64,000 nucleotides of DNA from Coix lacryma-jobi var. lacryma-jobi. Taxonomy: Eukaryota > Streptophyta > Magnoliopsida > Poales > Poaceae. Positions 23,327-35,988 of this stretch are shown here, piece by piece (position 1 is the first letter of the stretch; every line of letters starts with the position of its first letter). The DNA lies in NCBI GenBank assembly GCA_009763385.1, contig VDCT01000297.1, positions 248,001 to 312,000 of the forward strand. Direction: 5' to 3'. The notes beneath the pieces were generated by a model. That model made no database searches. It worked only from the letters and a program-made list of their open reading frames with translations, and was not told the origin of the DNA. A program made the position numbers and the translations under genes.

Positions 23327-25010
23327 ATGAGGGAAGCATTTTGAGATGTACAGATTGACTCTTTTATTTTGAGGCTCTTTTCTTTTGAGTTTCTTGAGTC
23401 TTTCCAATTGGTATCTTCTTTCCTTCAGTTTTGTGTCGGGCATACGCATTTACATTCTGAGCTTCATGTCTATATTCACTAGAATGTAATTATGCTCTTG
23501 TTAGTATTGCTCCGATGCTTATGATGATGCTTGTAGCTTATGCTCTTTCTGATCACTGTTACATGTTATGAGTGAGCTATTTTTGGAATGGTGAATTATA
23601 CCTAATGTATATAAATCTGAAAATGTTCACCATTGAGATATGCAACTAGCATGTGTAGGGTGTGTTGAGTCCATTCCTGCTTTTCATATATGCTAGGTTG
23701 CTATGTCTCTAGTTCTGAGTCATTCACTTGCTTGGTTGTTCATAACTTGCTTAAAATCTGAACCAAGTATTGTTGAATCGAAAAGATCGAGATGGGATTG
23801 CTTGTCAACACCTCATGGTATTGAGACTGTTTCTCATTGCACTTTGAGTTAAACTTGAGCCATGTAGTGTATGACCGAAACCGTTGCTTTAAGCTTCTGA
23901 TTGCTTCGGCATAGGCTTCGCACGGTTGAAAAGTTAGGCGATGACAAGCTTTCAACCTCTCGCAATCACATGCTAAAAATGAACTTGTGAACTTCTTTTA
24001 CCGCTGCAACTCCGATATGAATTTGAAATCACAAGTATATGCTTCATTCCTATGCATGATGATTGAACTTTGCTAGGGGTAGTTCACTTTGTATATATGT
24101 TTAGCACTTGTTTGGATTCCTTCTATACATGTCTAGTGCTATTTTGATGGTGACTATCCTTTTGGCTTAAAACTGCTCACATGCTCCTATGCTTCATATT
24201 TCGTATAAGTGATCAGTTTGAGCCTTTGCTATTTGAGTGCTTAATTGAGATGTCGGAGCTATACTGATTAGAGCATCTTTGCACTCTTTTGACTATATAC
24301 TTGAAGCTCCTAACTTGCATTTTGACTTCATATGCATTTTGGAAGGAGATCTTGTGTTCAGAGGGAGTTTGTGTGAAGGGAGTTGATTCTCCGATACCTT
24401 TTGACCTTGATAAGTGCATTTTCAACTAGGGGGAGAAATTTATGCAAATCATATGCTCCTGTGTTGATCAACTAAGGGGAGATTCATTAGTCCTAGTTGC
24501 TTGCATTTGTCGAGGGGGAGTTTGCTAGTTGTGTTGAGCCGTTGCCTCTGTCTTGAGGGACTAGCAAACGTTCCTAGCTTTTCATGAGCTTTCATAAGCT
24601 TTATCTTTTGGCTTTCAATTGGTATCGTCTGGTGTGCTTTCCCAATTGGTTTGGGTTGATTTCCAATTGGTTCGGAGTGATTTTCTTGCTAGTTGTGTTG
24701 AGCCTCTGTGCCTCTATCTTGAGGGACTAGCACTTCGCTTCTGTTATCCTCCGATCTTCAATTGGTATCTGCTAGCGGTGTTGAGCCTGTTCTACCTCTT
24801 CTTGAGGGCTAGCTTTGCTTTGCTTGGTTGCGTCGAGCCGTTGCCCATGTCTTTGGGGACCAAGTTTTTCGCTTCATCCACTTGACCTTCTTTGGCTTTT
24901 GATAGGCTTTTGGGTCATTTGGTTGGGTTTTCTCTTCCCACTCCTTCCTACCTCCTTCTTCTTATCATGATTTGTTGTGGAGTTGACAATGCACTCATCA
25001 AGGGGGAGAT
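23327..25010 (+). other. 3' non-coding region of Sirevirus A with repeated polypurine motifs
   Basis: No ORF with recognisable domains. GGGGGAG or close variants occur at about 24429, 24476, 24514 and directly before the 3' LTR (about 25002), where the last serves as the plus-strand primer. Repeated polypurine tracts are a described Sirevirus trait. Confidence 0.75.
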
Positions 25011-27442
25011 TGCGGATACATGGGTGTATGCCGAGTCTCTGTGTGATGAGTGATTGTCAACGGAGATGATGCGCATGTTCTTTGGCTTGTGTTGTGCAGG
25101 TGTCGAGCACGGAGACAGTGGTCGATGGCGGGTGAAGGTCAAGTTGCGACGTGTCGTGCCGACGGACCGGGCGCGATGAAGGATGGGCGTGCCGTGCGGC
25201 GGACGTGCCATGCCGATGTATCGGACGGTGAAGGGCGGACGTGGACTTAGACTGATGGACTGGAGGCCGGAGGATCAGCTGTGGTGGCTGGCAGCCTGCG
25301 ACAGCGACAAGCGGAGAAGTGCGATCATGTCGGTGGAAGGGGTGCACAGGCGGTGCATCCCCTCTACGACGCCGGTTTGTTGGTAGAGCCCGGGAAAAAC
25401 CAACGGTGGACGGTTTCCAGGTTTGGGCCTCAAAACCTGGGTGCTGGGTTTCCAGGTTGAGCCACAAAACCTGGGCGCGACGGTTTCCAGGTTGAGCCTC
25501 AAAACCTGGGCGTGGGCCGGTTTCCGAGTTTGGGCCTCAAAACTCGGGCGCGGACGGTTTCCGAGTTTGGCCACAAAACTCGGGCTGGAGGCTGGTTTCC
25601 CGGTTTGGGCCTCAAAACCGGGGGCTGATGGAAAAGGCTGGTTTCCCGGTTTGGGCCACAAAACCGGGGGTGCAGAGTGGTGGCGGCACGTGGCGGCGAT
25701 CTGAAGGTTGCGTGGAGGCGACGCGGAAGACCGTGCGGGCGTGGCCGTCGGATCTACCTACCACCAGCGGGTGGACTAGAATAGCCTTAGGGTTAGGCTG
25801 GTCCGCTCTGTAATTAGAGTAGAGAGGGGTAGAGTAGGAAATAGGCTTAGGCTAGGTTAGTATAAGTAGTCTAGGGGAGACACCCTCCTCCCCATCTCAA
25901 TCTCAATCTCAGTTAGTTGCTTTGGCTTCCTGCTCTCCCATTCCCTGCTTTAGCTAGTTGAGATCCGCAGAGAGACTCCGCTCTGGGTACTATTGATTCA
26001 AGGAAATGAGGCCGTATCCTCATCTTTCCTGAACAGACCCGAGCCGTGCACTGTGCCCTTCGATCTGTGCGTTTGCGTTTTCGCTGTGTAGAGCACTGTG
26101 TTCGTTGCTTTTTGGCTCTGCTCGTTCTTCTCCTTCGATCGATCTCTCTTTTCTGAGTGTCTTTGCGAAATCCGTTTGAATCAGTTTGTTCGTATCATTG
26201 AGGAGGTCATTTCGACCAAAGGAATTCATCTAACTCCTCATGATCGAATAGATCGGGACGATTTCGTTTTCGTGGCACTCTTTCGTTCATCCACTTTCCC
26301 TTTTTGATTTCCCTGCATTCTTGGTTATTCTGAGAAGATGATTTCTTGGGGATAGTCTCCTAACTACCCTGTGATCTTCTTCTCCAAGTTTGGAAACTTG
26401 GGATTGTGATTTGAACGAGTTTTGGAGGGATTTGTTCTGCCGGAATTTCAGTACAGTTCGGGGTGACCGGACGCTCTGCGTACTGGTCGGACGCATGCCC
26501 CAAGGGTCCGGTCCGTGAGCTCGGCGCCAAGCTTTCTGCGTACTGACCAGACGCTCACGACCAGACGCTCTGTACGCGTTACAACCGGACGCTTTGCTTG
26601 CACTGTTCCTGGCTTTGTTGGTTGTGAACGGACGCTCAGTGAACGACCGGACGCTTGTGCCTCGTGCGTCCGGTCCAACTCAGAGAGCTCCCAGATCGAG
26701 TTTTTGGTGACCGGATGCGTCCGCTGCCAGCTGATCGGACGCTGGTTTGAGTCCGGTCGAGCCGTCTCGCGCAGCAACCCTCGAGCACTCCGAGGCATTC
26801 CCTCGGGCCTCGGGCGAATCGCTGCAGATCCTCGAGCGAGCGAAGGCATAGACCCTCGAGGAGGCCGAGGCCTTTCCGTAAGTCTCGAGTCTCGACCCTC
26901 GGCCTTGACCCTCGAGCCTCGACCCTCGGCCTCGAGTCTCGACCCTCGGCCTCGAGTCTCGACCCTCAGCTTCGAGCCTCGACCCTCGGCCTCGACCCTC
27001 GCTCTCGGGCGAATCCGAGATTTCGCCAAGGCTTTCCCGAGAGCCTCCGGCGTATCGGTCTCGGGCGAATCGGTCTTGTTCTGGTCTCTGCCTCGGGCGA
27101 ATCGATTTTTGCCGTCTCGGTGTTTGACCGGTCACGTCCGGTGCCTGTCGACCGAACGTTCCAGTCAGTGCAGTCAGCTCGAGGTTTCGTCCGTATCTTT
27201 TGCGTTCGAGCTCCGATTTGAGATCCGCTTTTTGCATTGGCTTTCTAGAGTTGTATAGTGTCCCGCTGTGCTTCTTGGAGGCATCCACCCTACATCTAGG
27301 GTCGTGGACATTAACAATCTCTAGGGTTCGTTTTTTTTTTGGGGTTGATTCTTGGGACAGTGGCTCTAGTTTCCGAAAGGAAATTTTGAAGCTCCCATTC
27401 ACCCCCCCTCTGGTCGCTTTCGGGTAGCTTCTCGGTCCTTCA
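25011..27442 (+). repeat. 3' LTR of Sirevirus A
   Basis: 2432 bp, starting TGCGGATACA directly after a polypurine tract and ending GGTCCTTCA. It carries the hairpin array at 25417-25668, the CCGGACGC array at about 26463-26750 and CTCGACC repeats at about 26885-27010. It directly abuts a truncated LTR of element B at 27443. Confidence 0.92.
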
Positions 27443-28462
27443 CAAGTTTTCTCTGCGGATCTCAGCTACCTACAGCAGGGGATGGGAGAGCAGGAAACCC
27501 TAGGAAGCAAGAGCAAATGAGATGGCTAAAACTGAGATGGGGGAGGAGGGTGTTTCCCCTGACTACTTAACCTATTCTAGACTAAGTCTATTTCCTACTC
27601 TACCCCTCTCTATTCTAATTACAGAGCGAACCAGCTAAACCCTAGGGTTATTCTAGACCAACTCGGTGGTAGGTGTATCCGACGGCCACGCCCGCACAAA
27701 CCAAAGCGTTGCCTCGACGCAACCTTCAGATCGCCGCCACGTGCCGCCCTCGCTCTGCACCCCCGGTTTTGTGGCCCAAACCGGGAAACCAGCCTTTAAC
27801 AGCCAACCCCCGGTTTTGAGGCCCAAACCGGGAAACCAGCCCACCAGCTTCTGAGTTTTGAGGCCAAACTCAGCAAACCCTCAGCGCCCAGGTTTTGAGG
27901 CCCAAACCTGGAAACCGTCCTCAGCCCGAGTTTTGTGGCCAAACTCGGAAACCCTCAGCCCGAGTTTTGTGGCCAAACTCGGAAACCGTCCACGCCCAGG
28001 TTTTGAGGTCCAAACCTGGAAACCGTCCATCCGATGTTTTTTCCCTGGCTCTACCACCAAACCGAAGCTGTTGAGGGGATGCACCGCCCGTGCACCCCGT
28101 CCACCGACACGTGTCCCCAGGTCCTCGACCTGAGCAACACCGTGCCCCGCAAGTCTCCGCTCGTCGCTGTCCCAGGCTACCAGCCACCACAGCTGATCCT
28201 CAGGCACTCCGGTCCCTCAGTCCAAGCCTCACGTCCGCCCTTCACTGCTCGATACATCGGCATGGCACGTCCGCCGCACGGCACGCCCATCCTTCATCGT
28301 ACCCAGTCCGTCGGCACGACACGTCTCAACTTGACCTTCACCTTGCCCTCGATCACTGTCTCCGTGCTCGACACCTGCACAACACAAGCCAAAGAACATG
28401 CGATCAAACCCGTTGACAATCACTCATCACTTAGAGACTCGGCATACACCCATGTATCCGCA
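27443..28462 (-). repeat. Truncated 3' LTR of Sirevirus B
   Basis: Contains the U3 end (starts TGCGGATACA on the minus strand at 28462), the seven-hairpin array (27762-28019) and the promoter region, and stops where element A ends. It matches 37027-38046 without net length change and with few substitutions. Confidence 0.9.
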
Positions 28463-30060
28463 ATCTCCCCCTTGATGAGTGCATTGTCAACTACACACAC
28501 AAATCATAATGAAAGAAGAAGGTAGGAGGAAGGAGAAGAGAGAACTCGACCACATGACCCAAAAGCATAACAAAGCCGAAGAAGGTCAAGTGGAAGAAGT
28601 GAAAACTTGGTCCCCAAAGACATGGGCAACGGCTCGACGCAACCAAGCAAAGCAAAGTTAGCCCTCAAGAAGAGGTAGAACAGGCTCAACACCGCTAGCA
28701 AAAACCAATTGAGATTCAGAGCTAAAAATGGCAAAATGCTAGTCCCTCAAGATAGAGGCACAGAGGCTCAAACAACTAGCACAAAAACCACTCCGAACCA
28801 ATTGAAAAGCAAACGAAAGGTATCCGAACCAATCAAAATCAACCTCGACGCCAAATGAGGAAAATGTTTGCTAGTCCCTCAAGACAGAGGCAACGGCTCA
28901 ACACAACTAGCAAACTCCCCCTTGACAAGTGCAAGCAACCAGGGACTCGCCCTTAGGTGAACGGACTCCCCCTTAGGTGAACGCCAGGAGACATATGATT
29001 TGCAATGCAAAAACTCTCCCCCTTAGTTGAAAATGCACTTATCAAGCACAAACTCTTCCCGTGAGCCAACACAACTCCCCCTTCCAAAATGCATATGAAG
29101 TCAGAAATGCAAGTTAGCAGCTTCAGACATATAATCAAAAGAGTGCAAAAATGCTCTAATCGGTATAGCTCCAATGGCACAACTAAGCACTCAAATAGCG
29201 AAGGCTCAAACTGATCACACATACGAAATATGAAGCATATGAGCAAGTGAGCAGTTTTTAGCCAAAAAGATAGTCACCATCAAAATAGCACTACACATGT
29301 ATAGATAGGAATCCCGACAAGTGCTAAACATGTATACAAGGTGAACTACCCCTAGCAAAGTTCAATCATCATGCATAGGAATGAAGCATATACTTGTGAT
29401 TTCAGTGTTACATCGGAGTTGCAGCGGTAAAGAATTCACAAGTTCAATTATTTAGCATGTGATTGCGAGAGGTTGAAAGCTTGTCTTTGCCTAACTTTTC
29501 AACGGAGCGAAGCCTATGCCGAAGCAATCAGAAGCTTAAAGCTACGGTTTTGGTCATACACTACACGGCTCAAGTTTAACTCAAAGTGCAATGAGAAACA
29601 GTCTCGATACCGTGAGGTGTTGGCAAGCAATCCCATCTCGATCTTTTCAAAGCACTAAAACTTGGTTCAAATTTTAAACATGATATGAACAGACCAAGCA
29701 AGTGAATGACTCAGAACTAGAGACATAGCAACCCAGCATATATGAAAAGCAGGAATGGACTCAACACACCCTACACATGCTAGTTGCATATCTCAATGGT
29801 GAACATTTTCAGATTTTATATACATTAAGCAAATTCACCATTCAAAAAATAGCTCAGCTCATAACATGTACTAATGATCAGAAAGAGCATAAGCTACAAG
29901 TATCAACATAAGCCTCGGAGCATACTAAACAGAGCATAGTTACATTCTAGTGATTATAAACATGAAGCTCAGAATGTAAATGCGTATGCTAAAATGTAAC
30001 AGAAAAGAAGATCAAAGTAAAAGAGTCAGACTAGGAGACAACTCAAAATGCTTTCCCCAT
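28463..30060 (-). other. 3' non-coding region of Sirevirus B with polypurine motifs
   Basis: On the minus strand GGGGGAG-type motifs occur at about 28466, 28916, 28967, 29016 and 29075. It aligns with 23327-25010 of element A. No envelope-like ORF is present. Confidence 0.75.
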
Positions 30061-33000
30061 CTAAAAGGGGAAACACACACCAAGCTCACCCCTCAACCTA
30101 TTAAAGGTTGATTCGTCTAAAGGCTTGGTGAAAATATCAGCCAGTTGGTGATGAGTATCGACATGGCGAAGGTCGATATCACCCTTCTCCTGGTGGTCTC
30201 GCAAGAAATGAAAGCGCACATCAATGTGTTTGGTTTTCGAGTGAAGCACGGGGTTCTTAGCAACGCTAATAGCACTCGTGCTGTCACAAAGCAAAGGCAC
30301 TCGAGAAAAACTCAAACCAAAATCACGCAAAGTGGCCATCATCCAGAGTAACTGGGAACAGCAGCTAGCCGCAGCAACATACTCAGCCTCCGTGGTAGAC
30401 TGGGCGACACTAGACTGCTTGCGAGAAGACCACGAAACAAGAGAAGATCCAATAAATTGGCAAGTCCCAGAAGTGGACTTGCGCTCAATGCGACAACCAG
30501 CAAAATCGGCATCCGAATAACCGCAAAGGGAGAGGGTGGAGGAAGCAGAATACCAAATCCCGAGCTCAGGTGTGAAACGAAGGTACCTGAAAATCCGCTT
30601 CACCGCCTGACGGTGAGAAGTGCGCGGCGACGCTTGAAAGCGCGCACACAGACACACCGCGAACTGATTGTTCGGGCGTGTCGCCGTCAGGTAGAGGAGC
30701 GACCCGATCATGCTTCGGTACTCCTTCTGATCCACTGCTTCTCCATCCACATCCGCATCCAGGGCAGTCGTCGTCGACATGGGTGTGGGAAGAGGCTTGG
30801 CCTCACCCATATCGAACCGCTTCAGCAAGTCCTTCGTGTACTTGCCCTGGTGCACAAACGTCCCCTCTCGGGATTGCTTAATTTGCAACCCGAGAAAGAA
30901 TGTCAGCTTGCCCATCATGCTCATCTCGAACTCCCTGCTCATAGTATCTGCAAACTTGGCAACCAAAGCGTGAGAAGAACCACCGAAAATGATATCATCC
31001 ACGTAAATCTGGACCAAGAGAGTGTCTTTGCCTTGCTTGAGGAGAAAGAGCGTTTTATCTACACATCCCATTTTAAAACCCTTAGCAAGCAAAAAGGTTT
31101 TCAACCTATCATACCAGGCTCTAGGGGCTTGTTTCAAACCATATAAAGCTTTGTGGAGTTTAAAAACATGGTTTGGAAACTTGGGATTTTCAAAACCGGG
31201 GGGTTGCTCAACATAAACTTCTTCTTCTATGTAGCCGTTTAAGAAGGCACTCTTGACATCCATTTGAAAAAGTTTGAAACCTTTGGATGTAGCAAAGGCC
31301 AAGAGTATCCTAATTGCCTCCAAACGAGCTACAGGAGCAAACGTCTCCTCATAGTCTATCCCCTCCTCCTGACTATAACCCTTCGCTACAAGCCTGGCCT
31401 TGTTTCTAACAATGTGGCCATCCTCTCCTTGCTTGTTTTTGAAAACCCATTTTGTCCCAATAGGCTTACACTTAGGAGGAGGTGGAGCTAGAACCCAAAC
31501 CCGATTTCGCTCAAAATTTTCTAACTTCTCATGCATGGCATTGACCCAATCTGGATCCGTCAAAGCGTGTCCAACATCTCGGGGCTCAAAATTAGCAACA
31601 AAAGCAGAATGAGCGAAGTGCGAGATTTGCTGTGACCTGGACCGAGTGACCCATTCGTCGATGTTGCCGATCATCTGCTGAGACGGGTGCTGGCGCTGGA
31701 TGTGTCGTGGCGCCTCCCGAGCTGAAGTAGCCTCCCCCTCAACAGCAGCTGGTGCCTCCCCGGGTACAAATGGTACCGCTCGGGGTGGCGGATCCCACGG
31801 CCCCCAGGAAGAAGAGGTGTCGGGGTCGTGAGTCGTCGTAGAAGCCGCTCTTTGCGGCACGGCAGGTGGAGGGGGTGCTGGATCATCCATACCTTCAGCA
31901 CCCTCGTCCTCGTCATCAAAAAGAGGCTCACCAACCTCATGATCACCTGCACGCTCAAAACGAGAAGAAGGACAAACCATGGTCTCGTCGAAAGTGACAT
32001 CGGATGTCTCCATGACTCGGTTAGTGTCAAGGTTAAGTACACGATAAGCTCGAGTGTGAGTGCCATAACCCAAAAACACACCGTCAGAAGAACGAGACTC
32101 AAATTTATCCAGGTTGCCTTTCTTCAAAATAAAACAATGGCAACCGAAGACTCTAAAATAACTCACCTTGGGCTGTCTACCAAAACGCAACTCATAAGAA
32201 GTCTGTTTCAAGAATGCTCTCAGAAAAATGCGATTGGAAATATAGCATGCAGTGTTCATAGCTTCGGCCCAATAGCGCCTAGGAGTCCTATGCTCATCGA
32301 GCATCGTCCTGGCCATCTCAACAAGGGTCCGATTCTTCCTCTCTACAACACCATTTTGGGGCGGTGTGTAGGGGGAAGAAAACTGATGCTCCAAGCCAAG
32401 GCGGTTACAAAACTTCTCAAAATCCGAATTTTTGAATTCGGAACCATTATCACTTCTAATAGCTCGCATCGAGTTCAAAGGGAACTCGTTCTGAAGACGC
32501 AAAATCAGATTGCGAGCGAAGGAGAAAGTCTCGGTCTTCTCAGTAAAAAAGAAGACCCACGAATACCTCGAAAAATCGTCAACAACAACCAAAACATACC
32601 ACTTGCCACCAACCGAGCTCACCCGAGCCGGACCAACAAGGTCCATGTGTAAAAGCTCTCCGGGGTGCGAGGTCATGACCTTAGTCACTGGATGGTGGGG
32701 AGCGGCAACCATCTTCCCATGTCTGCAAGAATGACAAACTAAATCCTTCTCCATCGAAAGCTTGGGCAATCCTCGGATTAGGCCAAATGAGCTAAGTCTT
32801 GCAAGCAAGTCAAAGCTTAAATGACCGAGCCTCCTATGCCACTTCCAAAGATCGGAGGAAGAAGGACTAGCCAAAAGACAGCGAGAAGAACCAAACGACT
32901 CCGAGAAATTCGCACGAAAGACTTTCCCAAAGGGCGAAATCAGACATACAAGATCGCCCTGAGGATCTAGGATGCGACTAAGGTTCGGTTTAAAACGAAT

Positions 33001-33258
33001 CTCATAGTCATCATCAAAAAGTTGCGAAACAGAAAGCAGGTTAAAATGCAGGTTAGAAACAAGAGCAACATCGCGCAACACAAAGTGCTCATTAACCCGC
33101 ACTGACCTGCGAGACAACACCTTACCTTTACTATTGTCGCCGAAGGTTATGTACTCTTTTCCGGCGACCGGGCTAAGGCTGGAGAACCACTTGGCGTTTC
33201 CGGTCATGTGCCTCGAACAACCGGAATCCACCAACCAAATGTCCTCCAACCGTCTTAC
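30061..33258 (-). CDS. Intact pol polyprotein of Sirevirus B
   Basis: An open frame of about 1060 residues; numbering here counts from the TTG at 33249, since there is no early ATG. Protease active-site DSG at residues 8-10. Integrase zinc site H138, H143, C172, C175 and catalytic D203, D267, E303 with 35 residues between the last two. An acidic, Pro-rich linker follows near 430-500, then RT with YVDD at 749-752 and RNase H to the C-terminus with the STTEAEYVAA motif. All key residues are present. Together with gag it would provide particle maturation, cDNA synthesis and integration. In the pol frame a TAG at 33261-33259 lies directly upstream. Confidence 0.93.
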   Translation of the reverse strand, partial: VRRLEDIWLVDSGCSRHMTGNAKWFSSLSPVAGKEYITFGDNSKGKVLSRRSVRVNEHFVLRDVALVSNLHFNLLSVSQLFDDDYEIRFKPNLSRILDPQGDLVCLISPFGKVFRANFSESFGSSRCLLASPSSSDLWKWHRRLGHLSFDLLARLSSFGLIRGLPKLSMEKDLVCHSCRHGKMVAAPHHPVTKVMTSHPGELLHMDLVGPARVSSVGGKWYVLVVVDDFSRYSWVFFFTEKTETFSFARNLILRLQNEFPLNSMRAIRSDNGSEFKNSDFEKFCNRLGLEHQFSSPYTPPQNGVVERKNRTLVEMARTMLDEHRTPRRYWAEAMNTACYISNRIFLRAFLKQTSYELRFGRQPKVSYFRVFGCHCFILKKGNLDKFESRSSDGVFLGYGTHTRAYRVLNLDTNRVMETSDVTFDETMVCPSSRFERAGDHEVGEPLFDDEDEGAEGMDDPAPPPPAVPQRAASTTTHDPDTSSSWGPWDPPPRAVPFVPGEAPAAVEGEATSAREAPRHIQRQHPSQQMIGNIDEWVTRSRSQQISHFAHSAFVANFEPRDVGHALTDPDWVNAMHEKLENFERNRVWVLAPPPPKCKPIGTKWVFKNKQGEDGHIVRNKARLVAKGYSQEEGIDYEETFAPVARLEAIRILLAFATSKGFKLFQMDVKSAFLNGYIEEEVYVEQPPGFENPKFPNHVFKLHKALYGLKQAPRAWYDRLKTFLLAKGFKMGCVDKTLFLLKQGKDTLLVQIYVDDIIFGGSSHALVAKFADTMSREFEMSMMGKLTFFLGLQIKQSREGTFVHQGKYTKDLLKRFDMGEAKPLPTPMSTTTALDADVDGEAVDQKEYRSMIGSLLYLTATRPNNQFAVCLCARFQASPRTSHRQAVKRIFRYLRFTPELGIWYSASSTLSLCGYSDADFAGCRIERKSTSGTCQFIGSSLVSWSSRKQSSVAQSTTEAEYVAAASCCSQLLWMMATLRDFGLSFSRVPLLCDSTSAISVAKNPVLHSKTKHIDVRFHFLRDHQEKGDIDLRHVDTHHQLADIFTKPLDESTFNRLRGELGVCFPF

Positions 33259-33263
33259 CTACA

Positions 33264-35939
33264 TCAATAAAAAGACATAGGGTGAGCATACGGTCCAACA
33301 CTGGGGTTAGTGAAGTAAGGGGAATACCAGTGTTGGGCCGGCTGCTCAAAAGAACGGTCAGTGTAAAAACCATTCCTAGCCTGTCTACGAGGGTAGCGAT
33401 CACCACGTACAGGAAAACGTGGTCCGCTGGGGAAGGAGCGCTCACCGCGATACTCAAAACGCGGTGGGGGAAAGCGCTCAACTACAAAGCCTCCGCCACG
33501 GGGTCCAAAACCTGCAACTGCAGGCTCCCACCGTGCACGCTCTCTACGAGGCCTACGCCTAGGCACTTGAGGTTCTGGACCTCTAGGCCTAGCCTCTCTC
33601 CTCGGAGCTCTCCTCTCCTGCCTAGGCCTGGGAACCTCACCTCCGGGCCTAACAGCTCTCTTCTGGACATTCGGCACATGCCCACCATGAGAAGGGTGGT
33701 ACATGTCAGGGTTGTCCATCTCCCGAGCACGGCGCGCCTCTCGCTTGCGCCGAAAGCAGAACTCACTCAAGTGACCATCCCTCCCACAGAAGTCACACTG
33801 GTACCTCACCGCACGCACAGGGGGTTGTTGGTACGCAGGACTGTGGGTATGGCTCACTTTGCCCTTCTGTGGCAAGCACTCCTGCTGGATGGGTGGCATT
33901 GTGTCCAGCTTGTTCTTGAGGTGGTTTGGCTTGGGTGCCCAGACTTGGTTCTTGGGTGGAGCTCTCGGGGGTTCCTCAAACACCCCGTCCTTGGTGGTAG
34001 GCTTGGCAGGCTCTTTGGGTGGAAGCTTGGTTAGTTTGGGAGTAGTGGTGGAGTTGGGCTTCTCACTCGGGTTTAGACCACTAGACTCTCCAATCTTCCC
34101 AAAAGCGGAAAGATCAACACCTTGAGCAAAACCTACACCAGGACCTCCAGCAGCTCGCTTGAATTGGGAGATCATCATCCCGAGCTGTGGCTCTCCACAA
34201 GACACCCATGACAAGATGGTCCGAAGGTATGTGTTTTCCTCCTCGGTTTGCATCTTACCATGCTTCACATTGGCAATCTCCATCTCCAAGCCCTCACACA
34301 AAGCGCACCTCGTGACACAAGTGCTATCCGAGCTGGCCATCTCTAAAGACTCAAGCTTGGCATTCTTCTCTGCCAACTCGGACTGCAAGACAGGACAAGT
34401 CTTGCACGCACCCAACAAGGAAGGTCTAGCCTTCAGCTCATCCAGCTCTCCTACCAACGCAGCATACTTACCTCTCAAAGTGAGAAGGTCAGTCATGTGC
34501 GTGGTGCACGACTCACACTCAACCTCCTCCGACACGACCACGGTGGACTTGGCAAACTCAAGCTCCCTCACCGTGTCCTCCCACTTCTACCTAAACTCCT
34601 TGCGCTCTCTAGCAGCACGCCTAAGCAACTTATCTTGGCTAAGGAGGGCAGCAGTAAGCTTCTCAACCTCGGAAGAAAGCTCGTCGTAGGTGAGAGATAC
34701 CTGGGAGGCGTCGTCGTCGTTGTCGTTTCGAGGGGTGTCCTCCAGCTCGCCTCTGACCTCATCTCCGAGCGCCATGGTGCAAAGGCCTCCGTCGCCGGCG
34801 AAGAAGCAAAGACCGTTGAACTTGTCCTCGATCTTCTTCATCTTCTCGGACTCGTCATCGCTTGAGCAAGAGGAGTCGTCATCCGAGCCGTCGACGTCAC
34901 TGAGCGTGGCGAAGAACGCACGCTGCTCAGCTTGGGCCTTCTCCAAGTACTTCTTCTTGATGTACTCTTTGTCGAAGCCGCCCCGCTTCTTGTGCCTCGG
35001 GGGAACGTGCTTCTCCTTGTGCTTGGAGTCGTACTTGCGCCCATGATCGCCCTTCCCCGAGTGCTTGTTCTTCTTAGGGCAGTTGGCGATGAAGTGGTCG
35101 GGGTCGCCGCACTCATAGCAGCCCGAGCGTTCTCCTCCGCGGCGACGGTTCATGCGGTTGTTGTGGAACTGCGTGAACCGGTTGGCGAGCATTGCCAACT
35201 CGTCATCCCCCAACGACTCAAGCTGGTCCTCTGTGACAGAAAAGAGAGACGAAAGAGCGAAGCCAGCAGAGGAGTTAGCAGAAGAGCCAGAAACCAAAGC
35301 CATGGTCGGGCCAGAAGGATTCGCATAAGAAGCCCTCGACATGGCGTCAATCTCACTGGACTTGAGCTTACTGAAGAGCTCGTCGCAAGTGAGGGTCTCA
35401 TAGTTAGGCGATTCGATGATCGCCTGGACCTTTGAGTCCCACACCGACCGATCGAGAGTGTGCAAAAGCTTCAAAGCTCTCTCATGATCGTCGAAAGGCA
35501 ACTGCTCCTTGTTAGCCTTCATCCTGTTGACAATCACCTGAAAGCGAGCGAATAAACTTTCTATGCTCTCGCCAGGCTGATGTCGAAAGTTCTCATACTC
35601 TCTCTTGAACGACTCGTAGAGTCGGGTTTTGACTTGAGAGGTGCCCTCATGAAAACGCATGAGGGTGGCCCAAATCTCCCGAGCCGTAGAGAGGTGAGAA
35701 ACGCGATCAAACTCTCCCATGCTCAAACACGAAAAGAGAGCATTACGGGCTCGGCTATTGGCTTCGTGCTCATCGATCTGATGCTGAGTCACACGAGCAG
35801 CCAAGACCACGTAATCAGCAGAGTTGCAAATATCCCAGATGGAAGCACCCAAACTCTGCAGATTGGCCGACATGCGTATCTTCCAATACGCATAGTTCGT
35901 CCCATCGAAAAACGGCGGTTTGCCCACGCCGCGATCCAT
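33264..35939 (-). pseudogene. gag of Sirevirus B with a single in-frame TAG
   Basis: Gag from ATG 35939 to TGA 33264, about 890 codons, open throughout except TAG at 34589-34587, where element A has CAG (Gln). It has a UBN2-type region, the first zinc knuckle CYECGDPDHFIANC near 35110, Lys-rich and acidic stretches, a heptad-rich middle, and a second knuckle CDFCGRDGHLSEFC near 33790. An Arg-rich tail ends YAHPMSFY. The upstream part alone is 450 residues and includes the first knuckle, so a shortened protein or readthrough product is conceivable. Confidence 0.88.
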
Positions 35940-35988
35940 GTCGCCTTCGGTGGATCTGGAACCGGCTAAGGTGGAAGATCCTTAACCC

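Larger units (their letters stand above)
14880..27442 (+). mobile_element. Sirevirus-like Ty1/copia retrotransposon A, both LTRs present
   Basis: A 12.6-kb element: 5' LTR 14880-17349, methionine-tRNA-type primer site, gag 17413-20121, pol 20127-23326, a long 3' non-coding region with repeated GGGGGAG polypurine motifs, and 3' LTR 25011-27442. LTRs start TGCGGATACA and end GGTCCTTCA. Domain order protease-integrase-RT-RNase H identifies Ty1/copia; long LTRs, a CACCCCCCCTCTGG motif near the LTR end and repeated polypurine tracts point to Sireviruses. No envelope-like ORF is present. The 5-bp flanks (14875-14879 ACAGC; 27443-27447 CAAGT) do not match, so it is not a simple insertion. Its 5' half carries many 1-nt indels. 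Confidence 0.93.
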
